This document shows, piece after piece, positions 37,345 through 48,209 of a DNA stretch of 64,000 nucleotides. The first letter of the stretch is position 1. The number at the start of each line of letters is the position of its first letter. The stretch covers positions 310,001 through 374,000 of the forward strand of contig JAFBJZ010000902.1 in the NCBI GenBank assembly GCA_016785225.1, read 5' to 3'. The translations under genes and the position numbers were made by a program. The notes under the pieces were generated by a model. That model searched no databases and was not told the DNA's origin. It was given only the letters and a program-made list of their open reading frames with translations. This DNA comes from Psettodes erumei. Taxonomy: Eukaryota; Chordata; Actinopteri; Pleuronectiformes; Psettodidae.

Positions 37345-40042
37345 TGCATTCTGTTTTCCTCTTCATGACAGGCGGCCCCTGTTCCCTGCATTTGAATATA
37401 CTGAATTCAACTTTGGACACACTAAAGAGTCTTTTAGTTGACATAAACGGAAGGTTCAAGCAGCTCCTTTCTTTATGTGGGTGTGGTTTAATGGTTGTGC
37501 GCTGGTTGTTGGCTCTCCTTTTTGTCAGGGAGGAACATCGATGCAAGAGCTTTAAATGGTTCATGGAGGAAATAGCGTATGACATTCCAAAGCACTACCC
37601 TCTACCTCCTAAAAATGTAGAATGGGGGGAGGTAAGTGCTTACACACACACACACACACACACAAAAACTCATAATGTTCAGGTAGTGTTTCTTTCATAA
37701 TTGATCGATAGCTCATTTTAACCAGTTTGGGAAATGTCCTGTACCATAACAGTGTGTGTGTGTTTGTGTGTAGATTCGGGGTTATGAGACAAGTTACTGT
37801 ATCGACAGTATGGGGCACACCAATGGAGGCAATGTGGAAATAGGACCGTGCCACAGGATGGGGGGCAACCAGGTAAGGAAACACTCGTGCAGCCTGGCTC
37901 AGTCCTAATAAAGCCCGTCTGCTTCACTTGAGATAAACGGAAGTGCTTTTTTATTTCTTCTTCTTATTTCATTTCTTCATTTTAATTGGAACACTAAATC
38001 TTGTCTGCTATGATTCACCATGGCAGTGGGTAAATAAAGAGCAAAACCTCTAGCAGCCGCAGATAAAGAGTCTGAGTTGGTAAAAAGAACCACTAAGTGA
38101 GCACTACATCATTGTATTTCTGCGTTGTATTCCTTACACACCACCCAGTAATAATAATTTTAGCCATCTGCAGTTAAAAAGGTGTCTGGGATCAATTGAG
38201 TATAAATTTTACATCTCAGTTGGCTCCTCGATGTTCACGTCACCACACCACACAGCAATGTGCCTTAACACGTTTTAAACCTGACACAGGTTTAATGTGC
38301 AATGTCACTGTCCACCTGCAAGGAAGAGAAGGACACGTGTCCATTTTCTTCCTACCTGACGGTAAATCCACGAGGCGTAATATTTCAGGGCAAAAACAGA
38401 AATGACTCACATGACTGAATGTTGGGAAAGACATCCAGCTGAGATATTGATCGTCCGCTCTCTGACATGGACTGTATGAATGAGAGGATGACGGGTGGTG
38501 TCTTTGTTCAGCCTCTGCAGGAGGAGACACAACTTCACAGAGTTCAAGTTATCTATTTCTGGAACTGAAAAGTCACTGAACCCTGATTATGCTAACTAGT
38601 GTTCCATCTAAAACTAGTGTTCATCCATCAGCGTAGATTTTATACCTGTGTGTGTGTGTGTGTGTGTGTGTGTTTGTGTTTAGTTGTTCCGCATCAACGA
38701 AGCCAACCAGCTGATGCAGTACGACCAGTGCCTGACCAGAGGAAGTGACAACTCCGCTGTCATCATCACACACTGTGACCAGAACCAGCACACTGAGTGG
38801 AAATACTTCAAGGTGACACACACACGGCGTCCCAGCAGGAGAGCACAGTGGTCGGGCTCCACAGAAAATAACTATGAGAGTGGAAAGTTTTGGAATGAAT
38901 AAGAACCTTTTTTCCTGTTTTCCAGGATCTCCATCGGTTCACTCATGTGCTAACAGGTAAATAGCTGAACCATTTTTATCACACTTCTAAAATGAGAAAT
39001 CAAAAGTTAATCATGAGCCAGTCAGACAGGCTCACAAGAGGTGGAAATATCAAGACCTTTAAACCTAATTACCCCCAGTTATTAATGTATTAATGTACAT
39101 GGAGGCTAGTTCTGATGACCTTGTGCCCTCAGGTGAGTCATTCCCCTTTTGAAAATCGTCTCGGCGCGTCTCGTAATGCGTCTTCATCTCACTCTAATGA
39201 CTGCTGACAGTCTTCCTGTAACTTCACCACTTTGCTAAACACTTTTCCATCATACAACCCAATATGTAACCATCTCCTCCCATGTTTTCCTGTGAAACTT
39301 TTCCCTGCCATGAATCATTTGCATCCTGCAGCAGGAAGAGTGCTGCTTTAGCACACACCACATCAAGTTTTTAGGTACAAGTTGCAACCACACGTTACAG
39401 ATGTACATCTGTCCCATACGATCACTGGTTCAGCCTGCATCCATGTGTGATTTTCTGCACGGTGTTGTAGATTTGGTGAAACACTCAAGGTTCTCATGGA
39501 CTCGCTGTGCGACACGACCGATTTCACAACCTCATCTACTGTAGTTTGTTATAGTTTGCTCATGCAGTCACTAGGATTTTAGGTCTCGGTCCACCACTAC
39601 TACTACATCCCACAGTGCAGGTCAGTGAGTCAGATCTGTTTCAAACCACCCACAGGTTCAGTGATGTAAGAAGTCACCTGACTTTTAGCCTGTTGAAGAA
39701 AGCTCAGACACCATGTTTGAAAGGGAAACTGACCTCAGAGCTCCACTTACATCACTATCCCCTTGCCTTTAAACAGATGATTGATAATTAGTTGATGGTA
39801 AATTAGATGATCTTAAAAGCTCTCAGTGAAAAGCCCTCACCAAAGGATCCTGTTTACCTGCAGGCATCCATATGGATGTAACTTTCCTCTTGGGTACCAA
39901 ACACTGGTGATAATGTTTACCTCTCCTCCTGACAGGAAAATGTCTCGACCGCTCTGACGTGCTGCACAAGGTGTTCATATCAGACTGTGACACCAGTAAA
40001 ACCACTCAGAGATGGGAAATGAACAACATCGTGGCTGTATGA
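26848..40042 (+). CDS. galnt7: Polypeptide N-acetylgalactosaminyltransferase 7
   Basis: GalNAc-T7 is a Golgi type II membrane enzyme that adds GalNAc to Ser/Thr of already partly glycosylated mucin peptides. Exons: 26848-26970, 28593-28704, 31602-31920, 32782-32948, 33092-33222, 33335-33414, then either 34686-34868 or 35111-35293, then 36126-36243, 36333-36455, 36736-36851, 37529-37631, 37774-37872, 38684-38812, 38926-38956, 39936-40042 (TGA). With one alternative exon the protein is 646 aa (human about 657). A membrane anchor lies at about residues 7-28. The catalytic domain has SSVVIVFHNEGWSTLMRTVH, the metal-binding DxH in LDAHCEV, and WGGENFEISYKIWQCGG. The ricin-type lectin domain has YCIDSMG, KCLDRSD and Gln-x-Trp-like repeats. 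The start MRLKVGFILRSLLV matches human. No damage is seen. Confidence 0.95.
28870..29165 (+). mobile_element. Tc1-type terminal fragment in galnt7 intron 2
   Basis: A TA-rich stretch is followed by ACAGTACTGTGCAAAAGTC, a well-known terminal sequence of fish Tc1 elements. The sequence after it contains no recognisable transposase and no matching right end was found, so this is a decayed or internally deleted copy. Confidence 0.5.
30809..31326 (-). mobile_element. Composite MITE-like repeat, copy 2 (inverted)
   Basis: The reverse complement of this stretch matches 793-1317 at roughly 90-95% by eye. The palindromic element is at 30996-31326, preceded by TA, and a shared non-palindromic flank occupies 30809-30995. 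That flank contains CTACTGCATCAGGCTTTGAG, the complement of which is at about 1221-1240. The element is in galnt7 intron 2. The right end (after 31326) lacks TA. Confidence 0.75.
31500..31524 (+). repeat. TA microsatellite before galnt7 exon 3
   Basis: A run of about 12 TA units, 77 bases before the acceptor of the third coding exon. Confidence 0.9.
33415..33446 (+). repeat. CA tract at the donor of galnt7 intron 6
   Basis: The donor reads GTAACACACAC and the CA repeat starts at the fourth intron base (33418-33446). The other end of this intron, before exon 7a, has a GT tract at 34666-34683. Confidence 0.92.
34426..34684 (+). repeat. Dispersed fish repeat with GT tail, ending at the exon 7a acceptor
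   Basis: The order TAGGGACCTAAACC, then TAAGGACTTGTCATCCTTATGG, then GTCTATGGG, AATGTCCTCTGAAGTGATGG and a GT tail matches a common teleost repeat that I recognise by its 'mentioned price-like' AATGTCCTC...(GT)n ending. The GT tail (34666-34683) is joined directly to the TAG acceptor of galnt7 exon 7a. Confidence 0.6.
34686..34868 (+). other. galnt7: galnt7 alternative exon 7a
   Basis: This 183 nt exon is flanked by TAG at 34683-34685 and GTACAC at 34869. It encodes TVCTVPLIDYIDGNEYSMEP, then a GGDEDGLARGAWDWSLLWKR core, and ends TTQPYR. It starts and ends in the same phases as exon 7b, and either can be joined to 33414 and 36126 in frame. It agrees with 7b at about 42 of 61 residues. It diverges more from human than 7b does, especially after WKRVPL. 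Confidence 0.88.
35111..35293 (+). other. galnt7: galnt7 alternative exon 7b
   Basis: This 183 nt exon is flanked by CAG at 35108-35110 and GTACAG at 35294, and encodes TVCTVPLIDSIHGQKFTIES, then GGDQDGFARGAWDWSMLWKR, ending TQTEPYR. It is closer to the human GALNT7 exon (TEPYR end and MLWKRVPL). It lies 242 nt after exon 7a. Its acceptor has a C-rich pyrimidine tract, unlike the GT tract of 7a. Confidence 0.92.
37300..37341 (+). repeat. CA microsatellite in galnt7 intron 10
   Basis: About 20 CA units lie near the middle of the intron, about 190 bases before the acceptor of the next exon. Confidence 0.92.
37632..37773 (+). repeat. galnt7: Short galnt7 intron with CA tract at donor and GT tract at acceptor
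   Basis: This 142 nt intron has a CA tract at 37642-37664, ten bases from the donor, and a GT tract at 37752-37770 that runs straight into the TAG acceptor. The tracts are complementary, so the intron RNA can fold into a stem that puts the splice sites side by side. Confidence 0.9.
38647..38680 (+). repeat. GT microsatellite before galnt7 exon 13
   Basis: A (GT)n run, ending GTTTGTGTTTAG, occupies the place of the pyrimidine tract of the exon at 38684. Confidence 0.9.
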
Positions 40043-42320
40043 GGACCCCCGGGAGCTCCGAAAGAGGAACACTGTGACTGTATGAGGACACACACACTGA
40101 TGAACACACACCAACAAACACATCCATACTATGAGTTTACAGATATATCGAGCCGATGCTGTCCTTTTGAAGAAGAAATGTTGTTATGAGCCAGTCGCTG
40201 TCAGTGCACATCCATCATGGTCAAAGTTAAAGATGCTGAGTATCCACCCACAGCTGCTGGCATACAGTACAGTACATACAGTACATAGAATCCAGATGTC
40301 AGAAGACGTGGTTGATGTGGAGGCTGAAGCTGGTGGTCCTCAGAACACTTAACTGGAAGCACGTTGGGCTCATGGTGTCTCTCTGTTCTTTTGGGCTCTC
40401 AGGTCTTTTCTAAACCACTACACTGATTTACAAAATTATTCACAGTAATTCAACAGTCATGCTCTAATTAGACTTTTTCAATCAGCTAATTAGCTCACTT
40501 ACCAAAGAGTCCTTTTTTTTGTTGGTGGGGGATTTGGTCACATCACAGGCGTGTTTTAGCAGGTGTTTGTACACAACACTGGCTGGCACAATGCTTGCTT
40601 TTTGCATGAATGTCAGGAATGTTGTGCGTTTAAAACAGGATGTCATCAACAAATCATTTATTGGAAATGTTAAAGAGAGAACACTCAGGGGCGGCAAATC
40701 TGTTAAATAGAGCAGGAGTGAATGGAAACAAGCACTCACATTTCAATTTGAATTTTGAACGTGTTGAGTTCACAAGTCTCAAAAAATATTTTCTCTATGT
40801 AAACAGTCAAAACCATCTTGTTCGGTCAGCTGCTTTAAGAGCCAACGGGCCAGTGTCATGTATCAGTCCAACAACAGACAGAGGTGAAGATAACAGAGAT
40901 GTAGTTACAGCCCCCTGGCCTGTTGATACCTGCCATTAACAGTGATCCAATCACAAGTGGACAAGTGTCACCTGCCATCAGAAATCACTTCCCTGCTCTA
41001 TATACAAATCAGCCCATACATGTATGGCATTAAAAGAAGAAGAAATCCCCACTCTATTCCAAGGTGTGCTCTACACACTCCATGCTGCCCGCATCTTTGA
41101 CTCACTTGTAATATATCTCTATGGGTTTTCACCAATTTTCAGATGATGCAGGCAGAGCCAGCTTATGAGATTTGTAGGACTTGTATTTGTTTTTGAGTGA
41201 GTATGTACTCCCTCTTATGCAGTGGACATCAGTTGAGTAGGCGGCCCGTCAGTGTGGCTCAGAACATGTTCTCTTACACACACACACACAGCTAAAAGCA
41301 TGTGCACACATGCAGCCGAGGACACCTCCAAATGTGGTCTGAGCGATCTGATCTCAGTGTGTCCCCTGCACCTGTACTGTCCACCTGTGACCACAGAGGA
41401 CGCTGATGTTAACGCCAGGTGTGAACGGGGAATCTGACAGGTTGAACTGTATTTGGGGTATTTTTTCTCCACATTTAGTGTGTGGGAGGCATTTTTAGCA
41501 TCCCCTGTGAAATGACCACTCCTAGCCTGAAGCTAATATACTAATCTGATGAGCTGAATTCAGTTCATGAGTAGAAGAATGATTCAGCACTGTCTCTAAA
41601 GCCTAAAACTACAAAGATGAATAGTTAGTGAGCGATGTCGGTGTCCTCCCATCACTTCATATGAAGTGTTATAAAGCTCCTCATTGCCCTTCCCCTTTGT
41701 GCAATGTCCAAGCCAACAGTTGATCATCCCTCTGAGAAAATGCTTTCCAATTCACACTAGCATGTGTGTAATCCATGCACTGTTTTCATGTAGTACATTT
41801 CAAGTGTTTGCCACTAACTTCTGTTGAGTTCTGTGGGCTTGAATCCATTTCCAGCAGCTTCTCCACTGAGATGCTTTAGCGGAGAGCACAGTCGTCTGAC
41901 TGACTGAGGACCTGCCTGCCTTACTGACAGTCTTGAGGTGTAATTCAGTAGCTGACCACTTGACTGTGACTTAGTAACTGCCTGTCTGAAAAGGCAAGAA
42001 AGGGGAAAAACAAAACACAGGGTTGTTGCGTTTAGGGAGTGATGCCAGTGAGAAATGCATAATTCATGGTGGGGAAAACAAATGAAAAAAAAATGTGACT
42101 GCTATTTTTGTTGTTTTTTCACAAGGGAAAGAGGGTTTGGTGTATGGATTGACATGTATGCAATGTTTTGTACAATGTAAATAGATTTCTTTCTAAAGAT
42201 GATCATGATGCATTTTGTGAAGGACCTTGAATGATGCTGTAAATATCTAACTTATAGCAGAGATTTAATAATATGGGCTGAACGGGGTGATTGAGGAAAT
42301 AAAAGACCTGATTTTTACTA
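40043..42320 (+). promoter_or_regulatory. galnt7: galnt7 3' UTR with poly(A) signal and two Pumilio sites
   Basis: No new gene starts between the galnt7 stop codon and AATAAA at 42298-42303, so a 3' UTR of about 2.3 kb is likely; the human 3' UTR is also long. Two perfect Pumilio elements, TGTAAATA, lie at 42176-42183 and 42238-42245, just before the poly(A) signal. The end of the UTR is simple and AT-rich. Earlier poly(A) sites cannot be excluded. Confidence 0.6.
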
Positions 42321-42448
42321 TGACCACTGTGCCATCTTTTTTGTTATTGACGTCACAGGGAAATGAGATTCTGCCCCCAGGAAATTCTAGTATAAGCGCT
42401 GCCATAATCTGGACCAATGGATTGGATCCCAGGATTCTGTCTAGTATC

Positions 42449-42632
42449 TCATAGTATAGTATTTCATAAAAACACAAAAAATCTGACAGTATAGTATGTT
42501 GTAAAATGTATCAAAATGATCTTATATTGTAAAAATGCAAAAAAGTTTTAGTGTAGTATGTTATAAAAATGAACAAAAAGGACATAGTATCGTATGTTGG
42601 GAAAATGCAAAAAAAAAAAAAAAGAAGTCATA
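42449..42632 (+). repeat. Diverged minisatellite, unit about 36 bp
   Basis: A unit like AGTATAGTATGTTATAAAA followed by TGCAAAAAAGTCAT recurs about five times, with length changes and substitutions. A further half unit (about 43822-43860, CATGTTGTAATAACTGGG then AAAAAAGTCATAATATC) follows the truncated Tc1 copy. Confidence 0.7.
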
Positions 42633-42761
42633 GTTGTGACAAACTAATAATGTTGTCAAAAAACAAAAAAAGATAGATAGTTTGGCAGTTCCAATACTGT
42701 TTTTTGGCCATTGGAAAAAAAAAAAAAATAGTAACAGAACCCCACCTGTTTAAAAAATGTA

Positions 42762-43808
42762 TACAGCCGTGGCCAAAAGGTTTAAGAATGACACAAATAT
42801 TAATTTTCACAAAGTCTACTGCGTCATTTTTTATGATGGCAATTTGCATATACTCAAGAATGTTATGAAGAGTGATCACAGGAATTGCAATTAATTGCAA
42901 AGTCCCTCTTTGCCATGAAAATGAACTTAATCCCCATTTCCAGTGAATTTCAGGGTGGTGGGTGGAGGGTGGTGCTTGAAATCATTGTTCTTCCTCTGTT
43001 AACCATGGTTACCTGCAAGGAAACATGCAGTCATCATTGCTTTATACAAAAAGGGCTTTACAGGCAAGGATATTGCTGCTAGTAAGATTGCACCTAAATC
43101 AAGATCATCAAGAACTTCAAAGAGAGAGGTTCATTTGTTGTGAAGAAGGCTTCAGGGCGCACAAGAAAGTCCAGCAAATGCCAGGACCGTCTCCTAAAGT
43201 TGATTCAGCTGCGGGATCGGGGCACCACCAGTGCAGAGCTTGCTCAGGAATGGCAATAGGCAGTTGTGAGTGCATCTGCATGCACAGGGAGGCGAAGACT
43301 TTTGGAGGATGGCCTGGTGTCAAGAAGGACAGCAAAGAAGCCACTTCTCTCCAGGAAAAACATCAGGGACAGACTGATGTTCTGCAAAAGGTGCAGGGAT
43401 TGGACTGCTGAGGACTGGGGTAAAGTCATTTTCTCTGATGAATCCCATTTCCAATTGTTTGGGGCTTCCGGAAAAAAGCTTGTCCAGAGAAGAAAAGGTG
43501 AGTGCGACCATCAGTCCTGTGTCATGTCAACAGTAAAGCATCCTGAGACCATTCATGTGTGGGGTTGCTTCTCAGCCAAGGGACTGGGCTCACTCACAAT
43601 TTTGCCTAAGAACACAGCCATGAATAAAGAATGGTACCAAAACATCCTCCAAGAGCAACTTCTCCCAACCATCCAAGAACAGTTTGGTGAAGAACAATGC
43701 CTTTTCCAGCATGATGGAGCACCTTGCCATAAGGCAAAAGTGATAACTATATGGCTCGGGGAACAAAAATTTTGGGTCCATGGCCAGGAAACTCCCCAGA
43801 CCTTAAAA
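42762..43808 (+). mobile_element. Tc1/mariner transposon, 3'-truncated, transposase pseudogene
   Basis: TA at 42762-42763 is followed by CAGCCGTGGCCAAAAGGTTT, a fish Tc1 terminal repeat. A transposase of the DD34E type follows: its N-terminal DNA-binding half is interrupted by stops and frame changes (about 43010-43270). From about 43266 to 43829 an open stretch encodes RRRLLEDGLVSRRTAKKPLL, then FSDESHFQLFG (first catalytic Asp) and CLFQHDGAPCHKAK (second Asp). The copy stops after GNSPDLK, before the segment with the catalytic Glu, and no right terminal repeat is present downstream. It cannot move on its own. Confidence 0.88.
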
Positions 43809-43829
43809 AGGAAAAAAAGCATGTTGTAA

Positions 43830-46315
43830 TAACTGGGAAAAAAGTCATAATATCATTTACATTTAGCAGTGTCACCCATGTACCCAGGTTATGTATCAAA
43901 CTGAAGAATCTCATGTTTTATGGTTGGTCTGCATTTTCTGGGACACCTCTGACTGGTTGCCCCCTGGCCCAGAATGCAAGTGGAGAGAATTCAAATCAGG
44001 AGAAAGTTACTGAGTTTGTGGAGAACATAGTGTGACAGACGTCTTACTGGCAAATTACTAGAAGTGAATCTTAACCTTGCTGTCACCTCCTTCTGTTTTC
44101 TCTACCATTTCTCTGCAGGACTCGAGAGAAAGGAAACGAGAAGGTAAAATGTGGTGAGGGTTCTGTCTCCTTGCTCCTGCGGGTGTCTGCGGGAGTGGAA
44201 GATTGACACTAGCATTATTTGGACACACGATGTTTGGATGAGTGCCCAAACCAGGCGCACTCCTTGTGAAGTGATAAATGAGTAGTTAAATGCAGTTGTA
44301 GGGTTGTGAATTTAACTATTGTTAGATTGTTTGTGCTGTTGTCTTGTCTCGTCGTACTGGTCTGAAATAGTTCACAGGCCTTAAAATAGGTTAGCTGTAG
44401 GACGGCAAACAAAATACAATTTGTAGTTATATAAAGAAATAAAAAATGTTGAACCCATGATTGTTACAGTGATCAGAACCTGTAGGCTGATACTGCCATC
44501 TGCTGGAGTTTTACACCAACTGCATTTTGAAAAGGTGTTAACTTCAACAGGTGAGTGAAAAAGGGTTTTTAAAAATCCTGCTGGGGGGCAAACAAGAAAA
44601 AATGTCATGTCTATGACAGGAAATCAAAGTAATGGTCCTAATAGAGGCATTTTTTTATAACTCATGAATGTTACAGTTCAGATTGAAGGAGCTTCTCTTG
44701 CGTTGCTTGTGGAGTTCTTTGTGCACACACTCTTTCTATCAGGATCCACCTGACTCTGTAGTATTTTTGTAAGCTTAGTTCTTAGTTTGCTGTAGTGGTC
44801 TATATGAAGCAGGCTCAGGTCGACCTCAGGCTGCTTAACAACCTTGTGGAGTTACTACTGTTTGTGACATTTCCTCAAAACTGGAGCTCCAGGAATTTGT
44901 TTGTCTATGCAACAATACTGCTTCAGCCATCTTTGATTTGGTTGCACCTGTTGACACTAAACAAATGTGGCTGAATAAGCGTAACACTGGAGAAATGAGG
45001 AAAACAAGCAGAATTCACAGGATAAATAATTGGGTGGGGGTTGCTACATCTGGCTGCCACATCTGTACAGAGCACTGTGGAATTCTGCTCTTGAAGTTTC
45101 TTCATTTAAACATGGCACTGCTCTACTCAACCCACAAATTCCTTCTCCATTCTTTGATTTTTCAAGACAGGTAACATCAGTATAAAGTATTTGTGGACTT
45201 TATCCAGACTCTCTTTAATGTGTTTATTTGCCAGGATACCCTGCAGCCCCCCAGGTCTGCCCTGTTCCAGTCATTTTTTTTTGCTGTGTTGTGAAGCTAG
45301 CCAACATGCCAACAAATGTTCATACCCAACCCAAAACGCCAGGATCATCACTTCTTGCATTTGGTTTGGATCTGGAATGTGGTGCATTCCAGATCGCTGC
45401 AATTGAACCACTCTATGGTCCGACTGGAAGCAGACCAGAACCACCTCTCTCAAGTGGTCTTGGTCCGGTGATTTTGGTCTGGACCCAGTGACTTTCACAC
45501 CTCTCCAAAAACAAAAAACACAACACGAGTTGAATGGTACATGTTAGTGACATCAGCAGACTTTATGTATCCTCATTTTGTGTTATGCTTTCGCATAATG
45601 GGTGACGACCAAGTGGGACTGAAGAAAACAGACACTGAGGCACCATACCTGGGACAGAACTAAGTACAAAGGGGTTTGGGTCAGTTGGCCCCAATAATCA
45701 GTCCAGACACAGCTTTCTAAAGCAAAGTGGTATCATTATATTGCAGGTTCTCGAAGCATTAAAAATGGAGTCTGTGTTACACTTGATCATCAGAGTTGCA
45801 TTTTTGGTCCTGGAAACTGGTTCCAGAAATGAAAAACATCTCTCTGGGGACAGAGCATGGGCTGAGCCGGCCCAGTTCTGAAATGAACTCCTCAGTGGGA
45901 TGCAATGACTCCCCATTCTCATAAGTATTCATCTAGGATGGGACTTGGCAAGTAGGTGTGGACACAGTCAGAACCTACACATTTCTTCCAGACTACGCTA
46001 CATACCAGAAAACACCAGGGGTAAATAAAGCAACATGGCAGTGATGTCATCAGGCATTCAGCACCACGTATTAGACAGCAGTGATTAGATTTACACACAA
46101 GAGATCACATACAAAATGAGAAGACTGAAAATGGGCGGGTGGAGCCAAATCAATTCAGCATGTAATAAAAAGATTGCTCCTCATTGCTGCAGGATCTCAG
46201 CTACCTTGCAGGTGAATCAAAGCCTGACTCACCACACTAATTTTACTTGTTGAAATAAAAACAGAGGATGCAACCCCCCACCCCACCCCCCACCCACCAT
46301 CCAGTGTACTTGATT
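43830..46315. other. Intergenic stretch without recognisable genes
   Basis: AT-rich DNA with only short chance frames. Around 45380-45520 the sequence GAACCACTC...ACCACCTCTCTCAAGTGGTCTTGGTCCGG looks like part of a dispersed fish repeat (low certainty). Nothing else was identified. Confidence 0.45.
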
Positions 46316-46319
46316 TCTC

Positions 46320-46620
46320 CAGTGGCTTCAGAAAGTACTCAGAGCCCTTCCCTGCTTGCACAATTTATTGTGTTGCAGGAGACCTGAGACTGTTGTGATG
46401 GTTCACCTTTCAGCACAACAATGACCTGAAGCAAACAATCAAGAAAATACTGGAGTGTCATCAGGGCAAGGCTGTGACTGTCCTCGAGTGGCCCAGCCAC
46501 AGTCCACACTTAAACCCAAAACAATATTTGTGGAGAGCCCTGAAAATGACAGCAGCTTCTTCAACACACTGCACATAGACAATCTAACAAACCCCTCTGA
46601 TGCCACTAAATGAGTGCCTC
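46320..46620 (+). mobile_element. Tc1-type fragment, internally deleted
   Basis: CAGTGGCTTCAGAAAGTACT is a terminal sequence of a common fish Tc1 family. About 60 bp later the sequence jumps to the 3' part of a transposase: the blocks GGCCCAGCCACAGTCCACAC and TTGTGGAGAGCCCTGAAAAT correspond to the region around the catalytic Glu, now with stops. It is a deletion derivative of a different subfamily from the copy at 42762. Confidence 0.65.
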
Positions 46621-46639
46621 AATGAGTTAGATAATTTTA

Positions 46640-47530
46640 AACAGAATTAACTTGAACTGCAAGATCAGTGGGACATAAAAGACTGCTCAGGTTTAACATA
46701 ACCAGGACAGTGTTTGTTCTACGCTACTTCTATGATTTCATGTGACCCGGTGGTCCAGCCTGATGACAAGGAGGCCCAACTGGTGAAGGGGGGGGGTCTC
46801 ACAACAGAGCAGACCAATCTTAGTGGTGGGGCAGCACAGTTCTATTTGCATTTCAGGAAATTAAAATCTATATAGTACATAAAACCCTAACTATAAAGGC
46901 CTTAATCGACCTCATTTAGAAAATAAAACCTGAATGGTGATTCATTTGTGCTCTCCATCAATAAAGTTCTTACTGGTTTGGTCAGTCACCAGATGACTAG
47001 CAAAAGCTTTCTATACTGTTTTAATGATAAAATTAGCACAACTGCAGCTTCTGTTGCACTTGCTATCTTCTTCAAGTTTTTCTTCTGCCATACACAACAG
47101 TTTTTACTTTGGTTTTGGCAAATTGTTTCCCAATTATCTCTTTGTCATTCTTTTATTGAGATTTTTCCATCTAAAATATTCCAATAAGTATTAGGCATTA
47201 CTGCCCCTCCATTACTCACCATTATTAGTAATTCCCTTTGGTTGTATGCAAAGTCACTTTACGATCACCTCTATTCTGTCCACGATAATGATAATGAGGC
47301 TGCTCCCCCCCCAAACAACAGACCCATCTCAAGAGTGTCCTTCCCTAGGAAATGTGTCTGTAAAGAACTTTTGGATTTCCTGTGGGAAGGCTATATTGAC
47401 AAATCCCAGCTGTGTTTCCGTCAAAGCCATGAATTTTGTTAATGAAAAAGGTTTTACTTATTTCAAGCTGGAAATGAAATGTCCTCCAGCACACAGTGTG
47501 AACTCTCTTTTCCTGTTTCACCACAGTGGT
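46640..47530. other. Intergenic stretch without recognisable genes
   Basis: AT-rich sequence with no exon, RNA gene or repeat that I recognise, apart from short G and C homopolymer runs (46789-46796, 47307-47314). Confidence 0.4.
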
Positions 47531-47539
47531 GGTTCCTCA

Positions 47540-48209
47540 AAGACTCAAAGGCCAAGCAAATACCTTCTCACACTTTGAACACCAGTATGGACATGCTGGT
47601 GTTGGTTGTAACCGTACGACTGACTGAAACCAGAGTGGATGCACATGTGTTGCTTGAAGATATTGGAGCGATTGGGGTTTCCCCACATTTGTCCCAGCAA
47701 GGGTCTGTCTCTGCTGTGGATAACAGGCGTGTCTTGTAACCACCTGTGTGCTTGAAGCTCTTCCCACAATGGTCACACTGATATGGCTTCTGTTCCCTGT
47801 GGCATGGCTGGTGTCTCTTACACGAGCGTGAATCACTGAAACTCTTGTGAAACTGGTCGCAGCAGTGTGGCTTCTCTACAATGTGGAGTGGTGAGTGTTG
47901 GATATACTTCCCTTGACTAAACCCTGTGCTACATTTCTCACACCAGTTCGATTTTTGTTGCATATTGACAGACTGGTGCTGCTTGTAGTTAAACTGGTGA
48001 CTGAAACTCTTACCCACGTTGTTCATACCGGTATAGCTTCTTGCCAGTGTGGATGCACAGATGGGTCTTGGAATTACTTGTGCGAGTGAAACTCCACTTT
48101 CCACATTGTCCATTGTAAGCATGTAGTATAGCAATGGGTCAGAATGGAAATAAAACCTTGAAAGTTGCTGCAAACATGTCGGACTGGTGCCACAAATTTG
48201 TGTTACCAC
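47540..48209 (-). pseudogene. C2H2 zinc-finger protein pseudogene
   Basis: The minus strand encodes about six degenerate C2H2 fingers. Seen in order are CEKCSTGFSQGKYIQHSPLH, then EKPHCCDQFHKSFSDSRSCK, then KPYQCDHCGKSFKHTGGYK. After a frame change come FKQHMCIHSG and QHQHVHTGV. The TGEKPY-type linkers are partly kept (EKPH, QKPY). Several Cys and His ligands are lost and the frame shifts at least once, so no functional array remains. Nothing resembling a KRAB, BTB or other N-terminal domain was found. Confidence 0.7.

Noticed and set aside
42449..42632. Possible CRISPR-like array
   Set aside because: The units are contiguous, AT-rich and diverged, without spacers, in a vertebrate genome. 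It is a minisatellite.
43266..43829. Functional transposase gene
   Set aside because: The open stretch lacks the N-terminal DNA-binding part in frame and the C-terminal segment with the catalytic Glu, and the right terminal repeat is missing.
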